Shown one piece after another: positions 27,554 through 36,200 of a DNA stretch of 64,000 nucleotides. Origin of the DNA: Rachycentron canadum (lineage: Eukaryota > Chordata > Actinopteri > Carangiformes > Rachycentridae); assembly GCA_038496675.1 (NCBI GenBank), contig CM076650.1, positions 25,274,434 to 25,338,433 on the forward strand, read 5' to 3'. Made by a program: the position numbers and the translations under genes. The notes beneath the pieces are model-generated. The model had not been told where the DNA came from and made no database searches. It saw nothing but the letters and a program-made list of their open reading frames with translations. How positions within the stretch are numbered: the stretch's first letter is position 1; each line of letters begins with the position of its first letter.

Positions 27554-27885
27554 CAGTACTGTGCAAAAGTCTTATTCCACCCTTAGATTTGTTGTTTTAT
27601 CAGTGCTATAATGACCATATATAATTATTTCTCACTCCCTTTATTAGAATACAGAAAATACAGCAAATGTGTATGCATGTGAAGAAAAGAACAGCTTCTG
27701 TAGGCCAAAGTGTCAAGTATTCGGCAGGAACCTGGCTCTTAAACCTAAATGGAATGGAGCCATAAATCAATGTCATTGTTAACACCTGTATTTGTATTTG
27801 ACTCTTTCACGTCAACATGATGCTGTGAAAAAGGTCCATTACACCAGGTTTGATCAGGAGATGATGGAGCTTTACATGCACAAAT
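27554..27885 (+). mobile_element. Tc1-like transposon, one end only
   Basis: Begins with CAGTACTGTGCAAAAGTCT, the same terminal repeat as the element at 7914-9326, and continues in close similarity to that element's right end in opposite orientation, through ATGGACC/GGTCCATTACACCAGG and GATGGAGCTTTACA, then departs near 27880. The transposase core and second terminus are missing. Confidence 0.8.
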
Positions 27886-30257
27886 CAGCAAATGATGAAG
27901 GCTTAATGGTGTAGAGAAAATATAAATGCACAGCAAAGATGTGACTTTTGTGAAACATCTTGTGCTTGGTGGTTAATTTGGTGTTGCCATGGCTACGATA
28001 ACACACAACCACAAATAGATTCTTCAACACCTAGAGAGGTAGTGTGAGACGGCATTATGAGTGAGATCTCTCAATGCTTCAAAGAGTGTCACTTAATCAT
28101 CCCCTCATTAACTGGCAACAAAAACATTTGATATATCACTTATGTGTCTGTATGAAAAAGGCCATTGTTGTCCGTAAGCTTTCAATTTATAATTTACACT
28201 GGACACGTTCCAGCAGGACATGTTCTGCATCTCCGGGATGCTCAAGAGAAAACTTCTTAGACTGTTAGACAATATGTCAGGCTGAATCCCTCTGACTGAC
28301 AGACCAAAATACTTAATGCCTGACATCCAATACTATAAATAATGTTGGAATGTCGCAGGTCTTTGCCTGTAACCTTTTTCTACGGCATCTCAACGGTGAC
28401 CGTGAGGTCTGCAGGTATTTGTTTGCTCAGTTGTATTTCACCGTCTTTCTGTTTCCAGGAGTGTAGACGGGTGCTACAACAGAGTGACACAAAAGGATGA
28501 CACGTCTCAGTGGTTCTGATGGAGACTGAGATGTGATATTATTTTCTGGACTGGCTCAGCAATTATTAATTGAATTACTCAGTTCAGTCACTAAAAAGAC
28601 AACGGGACACGGGGTAAATATGAATGTGCTTCCAGGTGCTTCAGACTGGATTAAATAAAGCCACAAGTATACAGAATTTCCAACGTCGTATCAACGACGT
28701 TGGAAATTGGAAACCTCAGAAGATGGAGGACCTGAGCCTGTAGTACCCACATGGAGCAACGAATCCATTACTTTATTATGCGAGCACATGGAGCTCTGTG
28801 CATGGCTCTCTGCTGTGCTCAGACACCTCAAGCTCCTGCAGAGCAATTGTGCTGCACAGGGCTCCAAACATGCAGATACGATATGATAGATACAGTTACG
28901 TCCGCAAACTATGTAACATGTCCTGACAGCGATTTCTGTTGAACAATATATTAGAAAAATAGAAATATAGAAAGAATCTACTGAAGTGGTGAATCCATTC
29001 TTTCGCCTCGATTTGTCCCAGTGTAAGCAAAACATTTTTTTCTCCCCTTGAGCCACTACATCAGTAGTCTATATATCAGACGGGAAAAAAATGTACAGCT
29101 GCTTCATTCTACAAATCGGCATGGTCTTCATTTTATCCTATTCAATACCACAAAATTCGTCGGGCTACACAGACTTTCACCATCAAAATCTGGTAATTAC
29201 CAGATAATGGAAATTACCTGATATACATATCATGAATAATAATGATAATAATGACAGAACAAAGCCGGCTTGTTTGCATTACTGAGCTGTCAGTATTTAC
29301 AGTAAGTTGAGAATTTACTTAATGTGATGGTAGGTGGCATAGCGGATGACCAATGTGCATGCAGTATAGAGATACAACGTAGTCTAGGTAATTTTCTGTA
29401 CCTCTAACTTACAGATGTCCCCTAAACGCCTCACAAGTAGGCTACTAATAGAACTAACAAAGTGGCTAAGTGAAGAAAAGCTTCTAATCCACACTCTGTC
29501 ACTGCAGCGCACACAACTCAGTGAGCGAAAACGACATTCAGTTGAAACTCAGTGATTTTATCTACCTGGTTGGGCTGCCCAAGTATGGCCTTTGTCTGGG
29601 AGATGCTGGCTCTCCTGACTCATTGGGCTTAAGCCCACAAAGATCCCACGCCACCCAAAACAGCAAATGGCGAGATGGAGGCTGCAGCGTAGATGCATCT
29701 CACCTGCTCCCAAATATCCACCATGAGCAACTGTGCTTCTCTTTGTCAAACACAGATGATGTAACGCCTTATTGGTCTGATTTGCACAATAGTAGAGAGA
29801 GTCATTTACCCCACAGTGCCACTGACTGAGTTCCAGAGGTCCCCGGTGTGAACTGAATCACCGACCCCTGGGTCTGTTGGTCCCTCCCCTTTTTTCCTGC
29901 AAGTTGAAAAATGAATCTGGGACACCTGGCTGCTTTTAGTCCCCCTCCCTACCTAACGTCATCTTTGATTGTGTGATTTTTTTTTTTTTTTTTGTTTTGT
30001 TTGTTTTGTCTTCCATTTTACGTTTTGCCTGCTTATTTTACCAAATGTACACAGCAATGGCCATGGATCCCATCTAGAGATACGGAGAACAAAGAGCTCA
30101 AACCTACACATACAGTGCACCGATTGGAAAATGTCTAATCCACAAATTAGGACCACTGACTAAGAAATGGTGCCAATACAACTATAAATGTTGGCATCAA
30201 ATAAATTAACTACGATTGACAATGCTTTGACAATGCTCCATAACGGCTCAATTCATC
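27886..30257. other. Intronic DNA without recognised genes
   Basis: Other than the hairpin at 28675 there is a T17-type run with TTTTG repeats near 29976-30010. Overlapping open frames at 28.7-29.8 kb on both strands look random. Confidence 0.55.
28675..28708. other. Perfect 15-bp hairpin
   Basis: AATTTCCAACGTCGT (28675-28689) and ACGACGTTGGAAATT (28694-28708) are exact reverse complements separated by ATCA. Nothing around it marks it as part of a recognised element or terminator. Confidence 0.9.
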
Positions 30258-30570
30258 TTTTTTTTTTTTTTTTTCGGCCGCACCGGATTACCCTTTGAGG
30301 ATTGCAAGGGGGCTGCTGCCAATTCCAACTCACACTGGGCAACTGGCTCGGTACACCTCGGATAGGTCACCAGACAATCACAGGGCCGACACAGAGAGCC
30401 ACATTCTATGGCAAATTAACCAAAGCTGAATGTCTTGGGACTGTGGGAGGCCAGAGTGACCACAGGAAGGACGCGGGAGAAACATGCAAACTCCATACAC
30501 AAGGGCCCTGGCCAGTCACAGTTTGAAACCCAGAACCCCCCCAACACCACCACCACCATGCCACCCTGGT
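30258..30570 (-). mobile_element. tRNA-type fish SINE with poly(A) tail
   Basis: On the minus strand the order is a GGTGG.ATGGTGGTGG head, GGTTCTGGGTTTCAAAC as B-box region, GGAGTTTGCATGTTTCTCCC, CCCACAGTCCCAAGACAT, GGTGACCTATCCGAGGTGTA, a CTCAAAGGGTAATCCGG 3' end, and a 17-base A tail (T17 at 30258-30274 on the plus strand). It is the same family and orientation as the copy at 10262 but keeps its 3' end. Identity is clearly decayed, so this is an old insertion. Confidence 0.78.
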
Positions 30571-33500
30571 GAGTGCATTTGCATTTTAATACAGGTGGAT
30601 TATGTAACATAAAAACCAAGTCACTTGACAGGGAAATGTACGTGTTCACAGCAGTCAGTCAAATGTGACTGAACGCTGGATAGAGAAACTGTCTATAGTA
30701 AGTCCATGTGAATAAATGTTGCTACTCCAAATTTTTAACACGCATTTAAATTTGGTGAAAAAGTCAGCGCTGGAGCAATATTCCATTATTATTGGCAAAA
30801 CAAAAAAAACAAAAAAAAAAAAACAAAAAAAAAACAAAGGTGGTTCAAAGGCCTCAGTTTTGAAAGAGAAGTGTGACTTGATGTGCCTCAAATGCAGAAG
30901 GACACATTCTTTAGATATTTCCTTTCCATGACTACAGTGCTGTCCACCTACACAGCTCAACATCTGTTCTCTCTCTGTTTCTCTGTCAAATAAAAGCAGA
31001 CGTCCACAAAAGAAAGGTTGCCTGAAAGTGGATGTACAAACAATATATTCTAACTAAATTACAAAGTTAATCTCGGAATGAATTAAAAAAAAAAAAAAAA
31101 CACTGATTTTTTTCAAGGGTGAGTCAGCTGTAGAGAAGATTCAGCTTTGAGTCATTGCCCATATTGTATAAATCGAGATCTCCATGTTTTGTTTTGTTTT
31201 TTTCTTTTTTATTACACGGGGGGGGGGGGTTAAAGTATCAAAGCGCTGGGTCCACAGAGAAATGCACACAGCCCATATTCGCAGCTCATCCTTGAAATGA
31301 GCTGTCGGGACATTCATTATTTTATGATGTCACAACAAAGCAGCAACCTCCCTGTCATTCCCGAAGATCACTGAGCATTTGACTGAAATATTTTTTATTT
31401 GACCACTCAAGTTAATAAAAAGAGAAGCGGCTACTTGAGGTTGAGGTTGTTACTAGACCTCCAGAGAGAACGCAATAAGACTGCATTGAGGCTGTCGATA
31501 CCTAAAACACCAAGTGCATATAATGGATATCAAAACTTCAACGAACACGCAAAGAGCAAAATACGGGACCTTCAATATGATATAAAACATATGTCGTGGT
31601 TTTCCCAAAGTGAAGTTTGAACTCAGAACCTTCAGAACTTTAGTGCTTGTTGTATTTTTTTTTTTTTTTTTTATCCAAATTCATATGCAAGCACAACAAG
31701 GGCATGAAATACTGAGTTCAACCTCTGGAATCGTGTGTCTCTGCATCTCCTACCTGCATCCCTCTTTTATTATAATGACATTTTACCATAATTTACTAAA
31801 TTCAGTACAGTCTATAAAGCTGCTGCATCTGTGTGTGTGTGTGTGTATATATATATAGTAATGTGGGATGTTTGAAAGAAAAAGCTTCTTAAATATTGGG
31901 AGCAGCTCTTTTTCACTTTAGATTTGTAACATGTTGTTAACTTGTGTGCTTATTAATACAGCAGCTCATCGTAAAGACCGAGGACGTCTATCCCCGCTTA
32001 TAGCAGCAACTCTTCATATTTAATGCAGGACCTTCTATCCCTGCACGTCTCAAGTAAGTTGTTTGCATCAACTGAAAGAATAGGGGCAAATTGTTTCATG
32101 GAGCATCTATTCACATCACAAAATCAAACAGGGCTGCTAAATAGTAATGACTATTTTTGTTTTGAGGGTAAACACAAACTGGCAGAAGCAGAGAGACAGA
32201 AATAACAATGAAAAATGGAAAAAAAAAAAAAAAAAAATCTTCACAAGTGTTCCTGACATTTTCAGGCTTTTCTTGCCTCCACTGTAAGGTCAACATTTTG
32301 TGATACTACAGTTTGTTGAGACAAACAATCCGAGATATAGGACGGAATTATGGTCAGAAGTGCTTGGCACGTGAGATTGCGATGTGTGTTTGACTGTAAT
32401 TGGTTTTGTTCCACACAGGACTAAATGGTGCGGGTCTGACACTGAGCTGTGCAGTTATGGAGCAGTCAAGAGTCACGGAGGCTCAGTCTGCGCTCACTTT
32501 TTTTTTTTTTTTTGGGAGGAAAAAAAAAGATTGCCTTCGATTCGCAGTCAGTGCTAATTATATTTTCACTCTGAAGAAGAAGCAGCCCTCAGAATCAGTC
32601 CTCGCAGCAAATTAATAAGAATACATTATTTGGGATGCGTGAAGTGTGTTTGTATAGGTTCTGTTCAATGCTCAGATTCAACAAAGATTGTTTTTTCTTG
32701 ATCTAAATCCAGAATTTCTTGTCCCTGAAGAGGGAACAAAAATGCAGCATGAAAGCCGGCTGGTTAAACAAGCAATAAGATGTCGCACCATGAATGACTG
32801 TGTGTAGAACGACACATCCAGTGGAATTGCCAGCTACACGACACAGAAAAGACAGAGTCTCCTCAAGGACCCCTTCAGAAATTTCGACAAAACTAAATAA
32901 TTCATTGTCAAATAGTCGGGCATTGTGGCTTGATTCCCACCAACTTTCTTCCATTTTGTTGTGTGTTGTATGTTGCATTTTAATTTAGGCTGAAGTGGGG
33001 GACATTTTAATATTCTAACTCAGTTCAGTTGTGACCAGACTGAACAAATGTGATTAGATAAAACAAAAAAATAAAAAAACAACATCAACAACAACTTCTT
33101 GTCAGCTGAAGCAGCCATTGGGATTTCTAGCACATTAAGGGATCAAGGCCAACAGGCAGAGAGGCTGCAGAGCACGCCGGTGGTTCAGGCCCCGTGGTTC
33201 GGGAAACCTGGCTTCAGAGGAGGAAGGAGGAGGACTTGGAATTGCTTAACCTCCTCCACAGCCGCTTAAACAACGCCACTTGAAAGCCCTGGCCCGTGGG
33301 GCCCTCAAAAAAATGCTTCGTGCTCAACGTGGGCATCTTTATCCCCACATCAATTCGGCTGCTCAGGCTGAGGAAGCCCCTGAGGGACAGCTCTCTCCTC
33401 TCCTCTCCCTTCAATGGAGACCACCAACCCCCTCCACCTCTCCTGCCCCCCCCCCACCACTGTACAACAGAGCCAACAAAAACACTCACCTGACCGGGGG

Positions 33501-33669
33501 GCGGGTGCAATTTGGGGACTAAAGTAAAACGTGAACGATGGTTTCAGCGGCAGAATAAAACCACTGACTTCTGCCTCTGTGACAAACTCGTCATTCTGAG
33601 ATTCACAAGTGGGACCAGTGTGAAAATGAACGTGGGGATCATTTATTTGAAGACATGGGGCGACTGTTG
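30571..33669. other. Intronic DNA, dense homopolymers
   Basis: Holds an A-rich (A8-13C)n tract at about 30800-30838, A-run near 31085-31100, G10 near 31220, T-run near 31653-31672, (TG)8(TA)6 at about 31832-31857, A20 near 32218-32237 and a T15 then A9 pair at 32499-32528. No exon is recognised. Confidence 0.6.
31231..31340 (+). repeat. Fragment of a dispersed teleost repeat (middle part)
   Basis: Contains AAAGTATCAAAGCGCTGGGT, CCACAGAGAAATGCACACAG, CCCATATTC and TTATGATGTCACAA. I recall these blocks as following the TATAAAGCAGGT block in the element sampled at 3319 and 35848, so this may be a different slice of the same family. Assignment rests on memory. Confidence 0.4.
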
Positions 33670-33686
33670 CCCCCCCCTCTCTCTTC

Positions 33687-33722
<36 letters not shown>
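33670..33722. repeat. (CT)n-(CA)n compound microsatellite
   Basis: A C run at 33671-33677 is followed by almost uninterrupted CT to about 33710 and then CA to 33722. On the transcribed strand this is (TG)n(AG)n, starting about 170 bp inside intron 1. Confidence 0.95.
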
Positions 33723-33751
33723 AGTAGACAACCTCAGATCTTAAAGTGCGT

Positions 33752-33810
33752 GCGCGATCGCGCGCACACACCCGTTTTTTTTTTTTTTCTTTTTTTTTTT
33801 CCTTTTTTTT
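33752..33810. repeat. GCGCGATCGCGC palindrome followed by T-rich tract
   Basis: A 12-bp perfect palindrome at 33752-33763 lies in alternating purine-pyrimidine sequence and is followed at 33775-33810 by T runs broken by single or paired C. It sits 80-140 bp inside the first intron. Confidence 0.85.
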
Positions 33811-33887
33811 CCCCGAGGGCGTGTTGCCGAACGTGATCCCCATCTCCCTCCAGTGAGTGAGTGAATGCTTTAGAGGCGCGGCCGGTT

Positions 33888-33893
33888 ACTCAC
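33888..33893 (-). other. Splice donor of exon 1
   Basis: On the minus strand the exon ends AACAGCAGC and is followed by GTGAGT, a strong U1-type donor. The break falls between codons, after N-S-S. In SorCS1 and SorCS3 the next residues are V-I-L, so the following exon should start with a Val codon. Conceptual read-through instead gives seven unrelated residues and a stop at 33870, as expected for intron. Confidence 0.88.
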
Positions 33894-34556
33894 GCTGCTG
33901 TTCTGGCCGGACCAGTGCACCATGGCCTGGTTGTGAGACGAGTCCCCGGTCAGGGCGAACGTGGAACTGTTAAGTTTTAGCTCCTCCTGCCTCGGACCGG
34001 CGGCTCTTCGCTCGTCTCCGCTCCGGCGCGATTCGGAGCGCGTCACCCTGCGCCGGGTCGGACTTGGAGCCGGACCGGGGCGTCCGCCCCGGCGGTCGGC
34101 GCTGTTCCGTCCTGTGCGCCTCGCGTCTCGGCCGGCGGCGGCCCTCGGCCCGTGCGAAACTTTCACCGCCGCGCACTCGCCCCCGCTGGCGTCGCCCGCG
34201 GTGCGCGGGTTGCCCGTGTTCCGCTCCGACCTCGTCCCGCCGCGTTCCGCCCCAGCCGGAGCGCATCCGTCGTGGCCGGCCGCGCAGCGGGGCCGCCGCC
34301 GCCGCCGCCGCCGACCTTCGCCACTTGCAGCCCCGACTCTCTCTGCTCCGTGTCCGAAAACTTCTCCCTTCGACCCCGCCGGGGGTTCACTTCTGTCGAG
34401 CTGCAGCAGTAATTCCTGTGCGTGCCACTTATTCCCAGGCTGACATGACCTGCAGGTTACCTCGGCTTTGGCGGCGCGGAGGAAACAGAATGTTATCAAA
34501 ATGAAAAACCAAAGCGCACGGTGCCACTTTGGGCAAAACACGTCCCCCGTCTGCAT
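33894..34556 (-). CDS. sorcs1 or sorcs3: SorCS-family VPS10 sorting receptor, first coding exon (partial)
   Basis: SorCS proteins are type I membrane receptors of neurons that sort growth-factor receptors, APP and synaptic cargo between cell surface, endosomes and Golgi. The 221 codons run from ATG at 34556 to a phase-0 donor, AACAGCAGC|GTGAGT. Residues 1-31 look like a signal peptide: basic K10 and R13, hydrophobic 14-26, A-K-A cleavage site. Residues 32 to about 190 form an Arg/Gly/Ala-rich propeptide with convertase-like clusters (R82-R88, T167-R170, R177-R178, R183-R184). Residues 200-221, FALTGDSSHNQAMVHWSG then QNSS, match the VPS10 start of SorCS1/SorCS3; SorCS2 differs there. The ATG is the first in-frame Met after a stop at 34613-34611, with G at -3. 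EEL and TFALTG lean to SorCS1, while AEVT after the signal peptide leans to SorCS3, so the paralogue is unresolved. The remaining exons lie beyond the window. Confidence 0.9.
34292..34313 (-). repeat. CGG trinucleotide repeat coding for polyarginine
   Basis: On the plus strand this is seven GCC units plus one base. On the coding strand it reads as CGG codons in frame, giving R82 to R88 of the receptor propeptide. A pure run of this kind is prone to length change. Confidence 0.9.
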
Positions 34557-34720
34557 CGCCGGCGACAATGGAAAGATGTTGTTGAGGCAAGAAGTCCTTT
34601 CACCCTCTCCCTACCTTTACCGAGGGTCAGTAGTCGATCGACTGGAGACGACCCGCAGCGCAAGTTGCGGCGTCCCCCAAAACGTAGTGTTGCAAAAAAA
34701 AAAGTGCGGCCGAGCCTAAG

Positions 34721-35847
34721 TGGTCCAAGTTGAAGGATTTGATCAAATAAAGCCCCGCACGCATGGGGGGAGGAGCTGAGGATCCAGACTAAGAGATGGA
34801 GGATAATGTTGCTGACTGTCTTTCTCTGTATTTGTTATTTTCCACCATATGGTCGGCTATAATTAAAGCAGCCGGCAACACAGTCATTTTACTCGGCTGC
34901 TCTCTTTTTTTTTTTTTATCTGCCCTCGCAGTCACATTTGTTGAGGAGCCATTCCTGCTCATTCGTCTCCTTTTGCGGGTTTTATCCCCAGCCTCCCTCC
35001 AAGGAAAGCAAAAACGCCTAACTGAGCAAATAGCGCTAAATGATTTTACCTATGATGAAGCTGTTTAGACCCAGTCCTTCTGGCCCTCTGTGGGCATCCT
35101 ATAATTGGAACATATTAATATGTTGCCAATTAAGTGCAGTGTCAGGGATGGCAGATTCAATGACTTATTAAACAGCAATAAAGAATTCAACAGCCCACAT
35201 AGGAACAAGAGATTTTTACGCAACACATCTGCATGTATCTTGCAACTGATCCTGCGTCTCTATGGGATGATATGATGGCTTTGTATTTATTGTTTATGAG
35301 CCAGACTGAGGGCTGGGGACAAGCTGGAGACTCACTCGCACTCGAGAAACCTGCCGCCTGGACAGAGTCGTGAGCATTTAGATTGCCTTGCAAAAAAGAG
35401 GCATCATGTTCAGGTGCATCATTTTTGTCCTGGCAGGAACTCAGAATGTCCCGATGTGACAGGAAAGGCAGAAAGACACTGGTTGAAGCAACAAGCTCGG
35501 AAAGTCATCTCTTTGATATTGGCCCTGCAGCTCTGTGTCTAATGACTCGAGGTTATGACGCTCAGTAGCACAAAAGAATATACACACGGTCAGAGACTAA
35601 TGCAACAGCTGGCTGCTTTCTAGTCCACAGCTGAGGGTGTTGTCATGTGGGAATAAAACGGCCGGATTATGCCTTGAGAGGTGTTTCATTTTACCACAAG
35701 AAAAAATATCTACACAATTAGGGTCAAATGATAGCAAACGTCAAACGTCTCTGCAGACAGGTATTACCTCGAAGCACGTGTTGCATCCCATGTTCTGAAC
35801 AAAGTCATATACTGATGATAACTAGTGCTGCTCGTTCCGCTTCTCCT
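34721..35847. other. 5' flank of the SorCS gene, no gene seen
   Basis: AT content rises quickly beyond the CpG island. A T-run lies near 34908-34917. AT-rich blocks with ATAATTAAAG (near 34858) and CAATTAAGTG (near 35127) could hold homeodomain-type sites, but this is speculative. Confidence 0.5.
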
Positions 35848-36200
35848 TATAAAGCAGGTCGAGGTTCTGCATCAAAGTGCTCAGTCATGTATTTGGAAGC
35901 TGAGCCTTAAAATTAGGACTTCTGTAACACTTCTGTCACAACTTAGACAACTAAGTGCAGTCGCAGCAAGCGGCCATGCCCCAAGCTCAGCCCACCAGGA
36001 CCCACCATCCAGCTCAAAAGAGAGGCATCGAGCCCGGCTTGGCTTTCCGACCTGTCGCCGCTAGAGCACCTGAGAGAGGCCAAAGAGAGGGGAGGCAAAA
36101 CGTATATGCTGAAGGGTTTCCCAGTGCATTAGCAAGCGACAGCGAGCGGTGCGGATCAAGCATCCCTATATGACGACTTTGGTTGCGAAGTTGTGAGCAG
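35848..36200 (+). repeat. Dispersed teleost repeat (copy B)
   Basis: Shares TTATAAAGCAGGTCGAGG and CAGCCCACCAGGACCCACC with 3319-3427 and continues into GC-richer sequence with GCCGCTAGAGCACCTGAGAG and GTGCGGATCAAGCATCCC, which has no counterpart in copy A. The right boundary is a guess. Confidence 0.55.

Larger units (their letters stand above)
1..33893 (-). other. Presumed intron 1 of the SorCS gene (partial)
   Basis: Everything downstream of the donor on the minus strand, to the window edge, lacks an open frame resembling the next VPS10 segment. Exon 2 should encode the continuation of the first beta-propeller blade, beginning V-I-L, and I did not find it by eye. SORCS genes in other vertebrates have very long first introns, so over 33.8 kb is expected. 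A short exon could still have been missed. Confidence 0.65.
33870..34720. promoter_or_regulatory. CpG island and promoter of the SorCS gene
   Basis: This is the only long stretch dense in CpG and above roughly 60% GC; the flanks are AT-rich. It covers the whole first exon and about 160 bp upstream of its ATG, so it is the expected CpG-island promoter with transcription toward lower coordinates. I see no convincing TATA box upstream of the start codon on the minus strand. The exact transcription start, probably between about 34570 and 34760, cannot be fixed from sequence. CpG density fades past an A10 run at about 34694-34703. Confidence 0.8.

Noticed and set aside
33752..33763. GCGCGATCGCGC as a restriction-modification or origin signal
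   Set aside because: In a vertebrate intron there is no reason to read it that way; it is kept only as a structural observation.
33961..34443. 160-codon plus-strand open frame in the CpG island
   Set aside because: It is antisense to the SorCS exon. GC-rich sequence lacks stop codons on all frames, and several other frames here are equally open. Its Pro/Arg/Ser-rich product matches nothing I know.
34557..34568. Extending the receptor by four residues upstream to 34568
   Set aside because: The triplet at 34568 is TTG. The first in-frame ATG is at 34556 with G at -3, and a stop lies at 34613-34611.
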